Assembly: GCF_030817535.1 (NCBI RefSeq)
Contig: NZ_JAUSZL010000002.1
Span: 4,030,001 to 4,094,000, forward strand
Direction: 5' to 3'
From: Streptomyces sp. V3I8
GTDB taxonomy: Bacteria; Actinomycetota; Actinomycetes; Streptomycetales; Streptomycetaceae
DNA: 64,000 nt
A model generated the notes under the pieces. It worked only from the letters and a program-made list of their open reading frames with translations, was not told where the DNA came from and searched no databases. Numbering within the stretch: the first letter of the stretch is position 1; the number at the start of each line of letters is the position of its first letter. The position numbers were made by a program, and so were the translations under genes. Below are positions 50,914 through 59,397 of the stretch, piece by piece.

Positions 50914-52725
50914 TTACCGGACGACGGTGATCCGGTTCGCCGCGGGCGGCGCGAGCGGGTTCGTCGCCGACGAGTTGGCCAGCAGGTACTTCTCCAGGGC
51001 CGCGAGGTCGTCGTCGCCCACCAGGTCGTCGGTGCCCAGACCCAGCGTGGTGAAGCCGTCACCGCCGCCCGCGAGGAAGCTGTTCGTCGCGACGCGGTAG
51101 GTGGCGGCCGGGTCGATCGCGGCGCCGTTCAGCTTGATCGAGTCGGTGACGACACGGTCGGCGCCGCTCTTCGTCAGGTCGAGCGTGTAGGTGAGGCCCG
51201 ACGAGATCTGCAGCACCTTCGGCGAGGCCGCGTTCACGCCGGTGACCTGCTCCTTGAGCACCTGGACGAGCTGGGCGCCGGTGAAGCTCTGCAGGTTCAC
51301 GGTGTTGGCGAACGGCTGGACCGTGAAGCCCTCCGCGTACGTCACCACACCGTCGCCCTCGCTGCCCTTGGCCGCGTAGGTCAGGGGCGCCCGGACACCG
51401 CCCGGGTTCATCAGCGCGAGGTCGGTCCCTGGGTCCAGCTCCTTGCCGTACGCGAGCTGCGCGTCGGCGATCAGGTCACCGATCGGGGACTCGGTGCCGG
51501 CGTTGGAGATGTCACCGGAGATGTACCCGATGGGCTTGTTGCCGATCGGCGCCGCCAGGGTGTTCCACCTGGTGATCAGCTCGGTCATGTCCGGGGCCTT
51601 GGCCACGTCACGCGTCACCACGTGGTTCGCCGAGGCGACGGCGGTCCGGGCGATGTCCCCGGTCCGGCGGTCGTACGTCAGCGTCGTGTCGGTGTAGAGC
51701 CGCCCGAAGGACGCCGCCGAGGTGACCGTGCGGGGCTTGCCCGACGGGTCGTCGATCGTGCACGCGTACGCGGCGTGCGTGTGGCCGGTGACCAGCGCGT
51801 CGACCTTCGGCGTGACGTTCTTCGCGATGTCCACGATGGGGCCGGAGATCCCGTCGCCGCCACCGGGCGAGTCACAGTCGTAGTTGTACGACGAGGAGGC
51901 CGGGAGGCCGCCCTCGTGGATCAGCGCGACGACCGACTTGACGCCCTGCTTCTCCAGCTCCTTGGCGTACTTGTTGATCGTCTCGACCTCGTCCTTGAAC
52001 TTGAGGCCCTTCACCCCCTCGGCGGAGACGACACCCGGGGTGTCCTCCAGCGTGACACCGATGAAGCCGATCTTGACGCCGTTCTTCTTCCACACCCAGT
52101 AGGGCTTCAGGACCGGCTTCCTGGTCTTCTCGTCCAGGACGTTCGCCGCGAGGTACGGGAAGTCGGCGCCCTTGAACTTCTTGCCCGCCACGTAACAGCC
52201 GTCCGTGGGGTGGCAGCCGCCGTTCTGCAGGCGGCCCAGCTCCTTGGCGCCCTCGTCGAACTCGTGGTTGCCGACGCTCGTCACGTCCAGGTCGAGCTTG
52301 TTCAGCGCCTCGATGGTGGGCTCGTCGTGGAAGAGGCCCGAGATCAGCGGGGAGGCGCCGACCATGTCGCCGCCGGCCGCGGTGACCGAGTACGTGTTGC
52401 CCTGGCGGGCCTGGCGCAGATGCGTCGCCAGGTACTCGACGCCGCCCGCGTCGATCGTCTTCGTGGTGCCGTCCGGCTGGTTCTCGGTGACGCGGCCGGA
52501 GGAACCGGACGGCGGCTCCAGGTTGCCGTGCAGGTCGTTGAACGACAGCAGCTGGACGTCCTGGTAGCGGCCCGGCTGCTGGTGGCCGGGCTTCTTCCCC
52601 GCCGGCTCGCCCGCGGACGCGGGAAGCGCCGCGACCAGAGCGCCGGCGGTGGCGACACCCGCGGCCGCCGTGAGGAGGCGGGTGGTGCGGCGTCTGCTTC
52701 GGTACGGCTGAGGTGTGGCTGACAT
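50914..52725 (-). CDS. secreted 5'-nucleotidase / metallophosphatase
   Basis: 603 residues. Signal peptide ending PASAGEP (about 39). N-terminal metallophosphatase domain with LLSFNDLHGNLEP, GGDMVGASPL, SVGNHEFDEG, LIHEGG and VTGHTHAAYAC: all metal ligands are present. The C-terminal substrate domain has NPGGVRAPLTY and FLAGGGDGFTTL (stacking aromatic, nucleotide specificity). It releases phosphate and nucleosides from extracellular nucleotides. I looked for a PHO box upstream and did not find a convincing direct repeat. Confidence 0.93.
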   Translation of the reverse strand: MSATPQPYRSRRRTTRLLTAAAGVATAGALVAALPASAGEPAGKKPGHQQPGRYQDVQLLSFNDLHGNLEPPSGSSGRVTENQPDGTTKTIDAGGVEYLATHLRQARQGNTYSVTAAGGDMVGASPLISGLFHDEPTIEALNKLDLDVTSVGNHEFDEGAKELGRLQNGGCHPTDGCYVAGKKFKGADFPYLAANVLDEKTRKPVLKPYWVWKKNGVKIGFIGVTLEDTPGVVSAEGVKGLKFKDEVETINKYAKELEKQGVKSVVALIHEGGLPASSSYNYDCDSPGGGDGISGPIVDIAKNVTPKVDALVTGHTHAAYACTIDDPSGKPRTVTSAASFGRLYTDTTLTYDRRTGDIARTAVASANHVVTRDVAKAPDMTELITRWNTLAAPIGNKPIGYISGDISNAGTESPIGDLIADAQLAYGKELDPGTDLALMNPGGVRAPLTYAAKGSEGDGVVTYAEGFTVQPFANTVNLQSFTGAQLVQVLKEQVTGVNAASPKVLQISSGLTYTLDLTKSGADRVVTDSIKLNGAAIDPAATYRVATNSFLAGGGDGFTTLGLGTDDLVGDDDLAALEKYLLANSSATNPLAPPAANRITVVR

Positions 52726-52927
52726 GCGCCCCCCTGTGGGTCGGCTGAAATGTGGGCCCCGTCCCGGCGCAGCCTAGAGTCAACGCGCGTAGCGCGACAG
52801 GGGGTTCAGGGTTACGGACTGGTTGCCTCCAGGGGTTTTCCGCCATGAACCGGACAGACCGCGCACGGGCCCCGTACCCCTCACGACTCCCCTCGGCGGG
52901 CCACTTCGCCATGAACCGGACACGCCG

Positions 52928-52933
52928 TACCCT
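52928..52933 (+). promoter_or_regulatory. predicted -10 (TACCCT) of mshD, leaderless
   Basis: Seven bases before the ATG at 52941. Confidence 0.5.
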
Positions 52934-52940
52934 CGTACCC

Positions 52941-53906
52941 ATGACCAGCGACGACACCGCACCGGCTGCCCGCAGGCTCTCGGCCTCGCTCGGCCAGGGC
53001 GGCACCCCCACGGCCCGCACCATCGACATCCTCGCCACGCCGAGCCCCGAGCAGACCGGGTCCGTGCTCGAACTCCTCGCGGAGGCCGCCCGGGCCGACG
53101 GACAGCAGGCGGTGTCCGAACAGGGCCGGCTGCGCCTGCGCGGTGACGCCCGGGCCGGGGTACGGCACCTGCTGCTGAGCGTCCAGGACCAGCTCGTCGG
53201 GTACGCCCAGCTGGAGGACACCGACCCCGTCGAAGCGCCGGCCGCCGAACTGGTCGTCCACCCCGCGCACCGCGGCAACGGCCACGGCCGGGCGCTCGGC
53301 AACGCGCTGCTCGCCGAGTCCGGCAAACGACTGCGGGTGTGGGCCCACGGCGGGCACCCGGCTGCCCGCCACCTCGCCCAGGTCCTCGGTCTGACGCTGT
53401 TCCGCGAACTGCGCCAGATGCGGCGGCCCCTGACCGGCCTCGACCTGCCCGAGCCCACGTTCCCCGACGGGGTGCGAGTGCGGACGTTCGTGCCGGGCGA
53501 GGACGACGCCGCCTGGCTCGCCGCGAACGCCGCCGCCTTCGCGCACCACCCCGAGCAGGGATCGCTCACCCAGCGGGACCTCGACGACCGCAAGGCCGAA
53601 TCGTGGTTCGATCCGGCCGGGTTCTTCCTCGCCTTCCGCGGGGACGAACTGGTCGGGTTCCACTGGACGAAGGTGCACGCGGCCGAGGGACTCGGAGAGG
53701 TGTACGTCGTCGGGGTGCGGCCCGGGTCGCAGGGGGGCGGCCTGGGGAAGGCCCTCACCACGGTCGGCCTCCGGCATCTGGCGGAGGCCGGGATGCCGGT
53801 GGCGATGCTGTACGTCGATGCGGACAACTTGGCCGCGGTGGCCGTCTACGAGCGGTTGGGGTTCGCGATCCACGAGACGGACCTCATGTATCGCACGGAG
53901 TCCTGA
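52941..53906 (+). CDS. mshD: mycothiol acetyltransferase MshD
   Basis: 321 residues, two tandem GNAT domains (about 20-165 and 175-321). The active C-terminal half has VYVVGVRPGSQGGGLGKALT (acetyl-CoA loop) and LYVDADNLAAVAVYERLGF. It acetylates Cys-GlcN-Ins to give mycothiol, the main thiol of Actinobacteria. The ATG at 52941 has TACCCT upstream; in-frame ATGs earlier (about 52914, 52844) would add an Arg-rich leader not expected in the family. Confidence 0.93.
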   Translation: MTSDDTAPAARRLSASLGQGGTPTARTIDILATPSPEQTGSVLELLAEAARADGQQAVSEQGRLRLRGDARAGVRHLLLSVQDQLVGYAQLEDTDPVEAPAAELVVHPAHRGNGHGRALGNALLAESGKRLRVWAHGGHPAARHLAQVLGLTLFRELRQMRRPLTGLDLPEPTFPDGVRVRTFVPGEDDAAWLAANAAAFAHHPEQGSLTQRDLDDRKAESWFDPAGFFLAFRGDELVGFHWTKVHAAEGLGEVYVVGVRPGSQGGGLGKALTTVGLRHLAEAGMPVAMLYVDADNLAAVAVYERLGFAIHETDLMYRTES

Positions 53907-53997
53907 CGGGGTCCTTACCGGACGGGGACGTACGAGGACGGACGGAGACGGACGGAGACGAGGTCGTGCGGCCCGTTGTGGAGTGCGGCCCGGCGGG

Positions 53998-54025
53998 GGC
54001 CGGTCGCGCGGTTCCCCGCGCCCCT
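53998..54025. repeat. dispersed 28-bp intergenic repeat, copy 2
   Basis: Identical to 38266-38293; here its right end forms the left arm of the terminator hairpin. Confidence 0.85.
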
Positions 54026-54061
54026 CCTCTTCGGGCTGCGCCCTCAAGAGGAGGGGCGCGG
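54016..54061. terminator. bidirectional hairpin at the end of the ABC operon
   Basis: 16-bp perfect stem (54016-54031 with 54046-54061, arm CCGCGCCCCTCCTCTT), 14-base loop, reaching into the stop codon of the last gene. Confidence 0.8.
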
Positions 54062-54682
54062 CTTGAGCCCTGCCCGTATCGGCTCCGTGCATGCCCTCGC
54101 GCCCACCGCCGTCACCGCGGCCAGCAGCAGGGCCCAGTGGGTGTGGGTGCTTGACCAGCGGGGATCGTCCGGGGTCACCAGGAGGGTCCAATCGTGGGGG
54201 AGCAGGAGCTGGGCGGCGGCCGCCGTGCACAGGAGCCAGGTCGATATCGTGGCCCCCGGCTCGGTGGTGAGCCTGCGCCGGGTCGCCAGAGCCGCCGCCG
54301 TGAGGGCCAGCACCGCGGTGGCGGCCGCCTCCAGGGTGAGGGCGCCGACCGGTGGACGGGCCCGGGCCGGTACGAGGAGCAGTGCCGCCGTCCAGCAGAG
54401 GACGGCCCACGGGGCGACCAGCGCCACCCTCAGGCCGATGCGCACCGGGCGGCGGACCGGCACCGCCGCGGTGAGGTGCCGGGCCGGGTCGTCCAGCAGG
54501 AACGCCAGCCCCAGGGCGAAGGCGAGTGCGGCAGCCCGCAGTGCGAAGAGGCCGAGCCACGGGGCGGGCGGGCCGGACCGCATCCGCGGGGCGCAGGCCA
54601 GCAGCAGCCCCGCCGCCGCGGCCGCCATGAGCGCGCGCCGGGGCAGGGTGCGCCACACGGCCGGGAGCAGGGCACGGGTCAT
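54044..54682 (-). CDS. membrane protein, sixth gene of the sigma/ABC operon
   Basis: 212 residues, about six hydrophobic segments, Ala/Leu/Arg-rich. Likely a second membrane component of the adjacent ABC system. ATG overlaps the upstream stop (ATGA). No signature motif; its stop lies inside the terminator hairpin. Confidence 0.75.
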   Translation of the reverse strand: MTRALLPAVWRTLPRRALMAAAAAGLLLACAPRMRSGPPAPWLGLFALRAAALAFALGLAFLLDDPARHLTAAVPVRRPVRIGLRVALVAPWAVLCWTAALLLVPARARPPVGALTLEAAATAVLALTAAALATRRRLTTEPGATISTWLLCTAAAAQLLLPHDWTLLVTPDDPRWSSTHTHWALLLAAVTAVGARACTEPIRAGLKPRPSS

Positions 54683-56229
54683 GACCGTCGCTCCTTGCAC
54701 GAGTCGTCGTCCGTCTCCGCCGCAGCCGACTTGGCCGAGGCCGGCACCCCGAGCAGTTCCGCCGCCCGCGCGGTCGAGGTCCCGGGCGACGTCAGCTGGG
54801 TCCACCTGGCCTTCACCTTGCCCGCCACGCTGTAGCGCGGCCTCTGGAACAACTCCGCGACGATCCGCGTCTGTTCGGCACTCATGAGGAAGGGTTCGGT
54901 GGGTGACAGGATGAGAGAGGAACCGGAGACGTTGTCGTCAAGGCGGACGGCACGGAACGCGGCCATCGGGTCGGACTCCCCGCCCAGCGCCAGCCACATG
55001 ATCGTCACCACGCGGGCGCCGCACACCTGACTGCCCACCTTCTCGTCGCCCGCCACCAGCACCGACGCGGCGCCCACCGCGAACTCGGGAACACGGTTGC
55101 CGCCCCAGTCCGTGCCGACCGTCACATGGCCGGGTTCGGTGGACGGGAAGAGCGAGGTGGCGGCGGACGGCCCGTAGCGGGCGTCGATGCGCTGTTCCAC
55201 GGTCAGCCGCGCACCGCCGGCCCCGCCGCCCGCGAGGTCCTGGACACGGTCGACCACGGCGGCCCAGTCGGCGGCGCGGCCCGTCCACTCGGGGAAGGCG
55301 CAGTAGGAGGACCTGCCGTGCTCGGTGCACGAGCGGACCTTCTCCGGGGTGGTCGAGATCCGCTCGCGGGCCGCCGTCGTGGCGGCCGGGGTGCCGCCGG
55401 ACTGACCGACCGCGCCCACCAGCGTCAGCGCGAGCGCCCCCGCGACGGCCGCCTTGACGGCCGTCGTACGTCCGCCGCCGACCAGCACCGCCAGCACCGC
55501 CACGCACAGGGCGAGCCCGACGAGGTACAGGGCGTGCCAGGCGGCGGGGCGGCCCAGCAGGTCGGAGGGGAAAGGACTGCCGCCGGTCTCGGTGACGACC
55601 GGGATCAGCCAGGTCGTCCAGTCGGAGTCGGACGGGGCCACCACGAAGACCTGCCCGAAGAGCAGGACGACGAGGAAGAGCGGCGCGGCGGTGACGAAAG
55701 GGACCAGCCGGGCCAGCAGCACGCCGACGGCACCGCACAGCAGCACCGTGAGCGGGCCGACGGCCAGTTCGGCGGGCGAACCGTGCCCCGCCGCACCGGG
55801 CTTGAGCGCGGCCCAGGTGAACTCGGCGGTGACGCAGACCGCCGTGAACAGGACCGCCGGGACGACGGACAGCACATGGGCGGCCGTGCGCCGCCACGGC
55901 TCGACGACCAGGACGTCGAAGTGCCGGTCCGTGCCGCGCCGCCGGGAGCGCAGGACCGCGCGGTTCACGCCCAGCATGACGGCGAGCCCCACCAGCATCG
56001 GCATGGCCTGCGTGCCGCGGTCGACGTTCTGGAGTATCGGGTAGTCGCCCTGGCGCTCCGTGACCTGCCAGACGATCCAGGCCACGTACAGGACCGCTAT
56101 GGCGAGGGAGGAGACGGTCATACGCAGTTCGCGCGCCTCGACGCGGGCGAGGGCGAACACGGCTGCCCAGGAGCGCGGCGGGGGCGGCGCCAGGGAGGCC
56201 CACGCGGGTGTCTCCAGTGTGATGCTCAT
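54679..56229 (-). CDS. ABC-2-type membrane protein with extracytoplasmic domain
   Basis: 516 residues. About six membrane segments in the first 285 residues, including a pair of short helices around MPMLVGLAVMLGVNRAVL. A soluble domain of ~200 residues follows, with four Cys (SCTEHGRSSYCAF and QVCGARV among them), likely outside the membrane. It lies between the ATPase and the small permease with 4-base overlaps on both sides. Confidence 0.8.
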   Translation of the reverse strand: MSITLETPAWASLAPPPPRSWAAVFALARVEARELRMTVSSLAIAVLYVAWIVWQVTERQGDYPILQNVDRGTQAMPMLVGLAVMLGVNRAVLRSRRRGTDRHFDVLVVEPWRRTAAHVLSVVPAVLFTAVCVTAEFTWAALKPGAAGHGSPAELAVGPLTVLLCGAVGVLLARLVPFVTAAPLFLVVLLFGQVFVVAPSDSDWTTWLIPVVTETGGSPFPSDLLGRPAAWHALYLVGLALCVAVLAVLVGGGRTTAVKAAVAGALALTLVGAVGQSGGTPAATTAARERISTTPEKVRSCTEHGRSSYCAFPEWTGRAADWAAVVDRVQDLAGGGAGGARLTVEQRIDARYGPSAATSLFPSTEPGHVTVGTDWGGNRVPEFAVGAASVLVAGDEKVGSQVCGARVVTIMWLALGGESDPMAAFRAVRLDDNVSGSSLILSPTEPFLMSAEQTRIVAELFQRPRYSVAGKVKARWTQLTSPGTSTARAAELLGVPASAKSAAAETDDDSCKERRS

Positions 56230-57104
56230 GCCGCCGCCACCTCCGGGGACTCGCCGTCGAGGGCGAGCAAGTAGCCGTCCTCCAGCGTCGGTTCGAGCAG
56301 GTCGGCGCCCTCGGGAGGTTCGCCGACGTTGCGGAAGGACCCCGTACCGGTGCGCCAGCCGGCCCAGGCGCCGGGGTCGCGCTCGGTGCTGCTCCACACC
56401 CGCCCCGCCGCGCACGCGGCCAGCTCGGCCGGGGTGCCCTCGAAGCGGATACGGCCGCCGGCCATGACGATCACGCGGTGGCAGAGCATCGCGACGTCCT
56501 CGGTCTGGTGTGTGGACAGCAGGACGGTCCGCCCCTCCCCCGCCCGGGCGATCAGCTCGCGAAAACGCATGCGCTGTTCCGGGTCGAGACCCACGGTCGG
56601 CTCGTCCAGGACCAGGAATCCGGGGTCGCCGACGAGCGCGGCGGCCAGGGCGACCCGCTGGCGCATCCCGCCGGACAGCTTCTTCAGGCGCTTGCTCCGT
56701 ACGTCGGAGAGCGCGACGGCGTCCAGGACGCGCCGCACCTCGCGGTGCCGGGTGGTGCGGTCCGTCAGCTCCTTCAGGATCGCCACGTAGTCGACGAACT
56801 CGAACGCCGAGAAGTCCGGGTGGAATCCGGGCGCCTGCGGCAGATAGCCGAGCACGCGCCGCACCTCCTGCCGGCCGGCCGACGTGCCCGGGTCGTTCCC
56901 GAGGACCGAGAACTCTCCGCGGTCCGGCGGTACGGCGGTGGCCAGTACCCGCAACAGGGTCGTCTTGCCCGCCCCGTTGGGTCCGAGCAGCCCGGTGACG
57001 CCCTCGCCGAGCCGCAGCGACACGTCGTCGAGCGCGGCCGTCCTCCCGTAGCGGAGGGTGAGCCCGGCGGCGGACACCGTCGGCGCCGGAAGAAGGTCAG
57101 ACAT
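56226..57104 (-). CDS. ABC transporter ATP-binding protein
   Basis: 292 residues. Walker A LLGPNGAGKTTLLRVLA, Q-loop YLPQAPGFHPDFSAFEF, signature KLSGGMRQRVALAAAL, Walker B FLVLDEPTVGLDPEQ, H-loop LLSTHQTEDV. The C-terminal ~60 residues are specific to this system. Fourth gene of the operon, overlapping the next by ATGA. Confidence 0.93.
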   Translation of the reverse strand: MSDLLPAPTVSAAGLTLRYGRTAALDDVSLRLGEGVTGLLGPNGAGKTTLLRVLATAVPPDRGEFSVLGNDPGTSAGRQEVRRVLGYLPQAPGFHPDFSAFEFVDYVAILKELTDRTTRHREVRRVLDAVALSDVRSKRLKKLSGGMRQRVALAAALVGDPGFLVLDEPTVGLDPEQRMRFRELIARAGEGRTVLLSTHQTEDVAMLCHRVIVMAGGRIRFEGTPAELAACAAGRVWSSTERDPGAWAGWRTGTGSFRNVGEPPEGADLLEPTLEDGYLLALDGESPEVAAA

Positions 57105-57242
57105 GCGTGACTCCAGTGGAAGAGCGCGAAGTGGAAGAGCGCGAAGACGCGAGGAGCGGGAGGGAGCGGAGGAGGAGACGGCGGCCGGGACGCGGCTCCG
57201 GCTCCGGCTCCGGCTTCGGCGTGCGGGCAGGGACAGCGGCTC

Positions 57243-57419
57243 TCATTCGCCGCCTCCGTCGGAGGAAGAGGACGACGACGAGGACGAGGACGAACCCCGT
57301 CCGCCGGAGGAGTTGGAGAGGAGCACGCCGATGACGTGCAGCGCTCTCAACAGCACCGAGGCCGTCATCAGCAGCCCCGCCCTGAACAGCTTGAACCGCC
57401 TGCACCGGACGATCGGCAT
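57243..57419 (-). CDS. 58-residue membrane protein with polyserine tail
   Basis: Start MPIVRCRRFKLFRAG, one membrane segment (about 15-36), then GGRG, eleven Ser and DGGGE. The ATG shares a base with the upstream stop (TGATG), indicating coupled translation, and the basic-then-hydrophobic layout favours a real gene. No function known; a subunit of the ABC/anti-sigma system is inference. Confidence 0.6.
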   Translation of the reverse strand: MPIVRCRRFKLFRAGLLMTASVLLRALHVIGVLLSNSSGGRGSSSSSSSSSSSDGGGE

Positions 57420-58312
57420 CACATCGCACCCCCGCCCGGCAGGCCCGTGAACGGCGGATGCGCGGAGACCGCGTCGAAGCGGTCGCGGCGGAGGTAGAAG
57501 AACCCGGCGGCCAGCACGGCGACCGCGGCGGCGGCCCCCTGCCCCGGCACCGTGTACGGCGCGAGGGTGCCGTCGTCGGCCCCCCGGGCGACCATCAGCA
57601 CGGTGATCCACGCCCCGCCGACCAGCCCGGGCGCGAGGACCGGACCCAGCCGGGGCGTCAGCGCGAGCCCGGTCGCGGTGAGCGCCAGCGCGGGCAGCAG
57701 CCAGGCCAGGGCCCGCAGCCCGTACGCGGGGAGCGCGAGCGTCGCCAGGCCGTTCAGCACCAGAGCGACGGCCAGCACGGGAACGGTGCGGATCATCAGC
57801 AGCCGGAACCCGTGCATCGGTGACACCACGGCCATCTCGTAGGTCGGGTCGAGCGCGGGACCGTACGACAGCGCGACCCCCGCGAGGGGCAGCAGCGGGG
57901 CCAGGGCGAGGAACAGCGAGATGGTCCCCGGCGCCCGGACGGAGTTGGCCGCGATCACCGTCATGGCCAGGACGGCGACGACCGCGCCCAGCCAGGACAG
58001 CCGCAGCACGGGAGTGGCCGCGAGAAGCCGTGCCGTGTGGTCGGCCACCCCGATCCGTACGAGCAGCGACTCCAGGAGACCGGGGCGCGGCGCGTCCAGC
58101 TCGGCGTCGAGCCGCTCCCAGCCATCGTCGAGCGGAACCGGGTCGCTCACTTCGGCGAGGACCGCCCGGCAGCGTGCGCAGGCCATCAGATGGGTGTCGG
58201 CCGACCAGAGCACCGGTGGCGCCAGCTCGCCCCGCCCGTACGCCCGGAGGTCTTCCTCCGCCACGTGCCAGGCCGGGACGCCCGGGTCGCGGATCTCGTT
58301 CGGGTCGCTCAT
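57419..58312 (-). CDS. zinc-finger anti-sigma-like membrane protein
   Basis: 297 residues. N-terminal cytosolic part with the ZAS motif HLMACARCRAVL (H-x3-C-x2-C, about 42-51), then about six membrane segments (about 110-285). Such proteins bind the sigma factor encoded just upstream. The multi-spanning C-terminal part, in place of a single helix, suggests direct sensing of membrane state or of the ABC transporter. ATGA overlap with the sigma gene. Confidence 0.8.
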   Translation of the reverse strand: MSDPNEIRDPGVPAWHVAEEDLRAYGRGELAPPVLWSADTHLMACARCRAVLAEVSDPVPLDDGWERLDAELDAPRPGLLESLLVRIGVADHTARLLAATPVLRLSWLGAVVAVLAMTVIAANSVRAPGTISLFLALAPLLPLAGVALSYGPALDPTYEMAVVSPMHGFRLLMIRTVPVLAVALVLNGLATLALPAYGLRALAWLLPALALTATGLALTPRLGPVLAPGLVGGAWITVLMVARGADDGTLAPYTVPGQGAAAAVAVLAAGFFYLRRDRFDAVSAHPPFTGLPGGGAM

Positions 58313-58851
58313 GCCAACTCCTCCCGCAGCTGCTTGCGGGCCCGCAGGGCCCGTGTCTTGACCGTCCCCGGCGGGATGCCGAGCAGGACGGCCGCCTCGC
58401 GGGTGGTCAGCCCGTCGATGACCGTGGCCTGCAGGACCGACCGCAGTTCCGGTGACAGCCGGACCAGGGCGCCCGCGAGGTCCCCGTGCTCCACCCCCGC
58501 GAGCACGCGCTCCTCCGCGGACGCCTCCTCCCGGTGCCGCAGCCGGCCGAGCGCCTGCCGCAGCCTTCCCCGGGCGCCGTCGCCGCGCAGGGTGTCGATC
58601 AGCCGTCGCGAACCGATCCGCCACAGCCAGCCGGCCACGTCCCCCTCCTCGCGGTAGCGGGCGCTGCCCCGCCACACCGCCAGGAAGGTCTCCTGCACGA
58701 CGTCGTCGACGGTCCCCGCGTCGGAACAGCGGCCGCGCAGCCTCGCTCCGAGCCAGGGCGCATACCGCCTGTACAGCTCCTCGAAGGCACGCCGGTCACC
58801 GTCCGCGGCGATGGCCCGCAGCAGATCCCCGTCGCTTCTCGTTTCCCTCAC
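58309..58851 (-). CDS. ECF RNA polymerase sigma factor
   Basis: 180 residues. Region 2 (FEELYRRYAPWLGARLRGRC, VDDVVQETFLAVWRG) and region 4 (LSPELRSVLQATVIDGLTTR, LLGIPPGTVKTRALRARKQL) are intact. First gene of a six-gene unit running to 54044 (sigma, anti-sigma, Ser-rich peptide, ATPase, two membrane proteins). GTG start at 58851. Confidence 0.9.
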   Translation of the reverse strand: MRETRSDGDLLRAIAADGDRRAFEELYRRYAPWLGARLRGRCSDAGTVDDVVQETFLAVWRGSARYREEGDVAGWLWRIGSRRLIDTLRGDGARGRLRQALGRLRHREEASAEERVLAGVEHGDLAGALVRLSPELRSVLQATVIDGLTTREAAVLLGIPPGTVKTRALRARKQLREELA

Positions 58852-59397
58852 ACCCCCTCATCGCACGAGCCCCACCGATCGGTTCACACCCCCGGAAAAA
58901 CTCCGGCACCGCCCCTCGCGGACCTGCTCGACGGCCGCACACCCCTCGCGGACCTGGCCGACAGCCGCACGCTCCCCACCCCCGGGCTTCACCGTCACCC
59001 CCGGGCATCGCCGTCGCCCCCGGGCATCGCCGTCGCCATCGGTCATCGGCGTCGCCATCGGTCATCGGCGTCGCCATCACGCACCTTGTCGCTCGAACAG
59101 GTGACCGATACCGCCGGAGCTCCCGACCGCACGGTCAGGACGGCACGGCACGGCGCGGCGCCCGCGCGGACGCATGGGATCCGCCTTGCGATATCCCGCA
59201 CGTCATGTCTCCGTAACCAGTGATTCAGACTGGCTTGCGACCCTCGGGCAATGAACCCCGCCCCGCCCGAGCCCTCGCCTCCGCCCGAGCGCGAGCCCTC
59301 CCCCGAGAGGGGGAACGGGGGCCCGCGTCTCCGCGCGGCGCTCACGCCCGCCGCCTCCGACGCGCCTGTTTCCGGCCCGGCACGGAAGAATGGGTTC
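58852..59397. other. repeat-rich divergent spacer
   Basis: 546 bp between the sigma operon and ppk. Contains CTCGCGGACCTG-centred repeats (about 58913-58975) and 18-bp units CATCGGTCATCGGCGTCGC / CCCGGGCATCGCCGTCGC (about 58981-59080). No gene with coding character seen. I found no convincing PhoP box (GTTCACC-type direct repeats), although ppk is PhoP-controlled in related species. Confidence 0.6.

Noticed and set aside
57097-57429. 110-codon minus-strand frame after the anti-sigma gene
   Set aside because: The overlapping 58-codon frame at 57243-57419 has start/stop coupling and membrane-protein character; the longer frame has neither.
58852-59397. PhoP box before ppk
   Set aside because: Expected from related species but no pair of GTTCACC-like 11-bp direct repeats was seen. 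A PHO-box weight-matrix scan would settle it.
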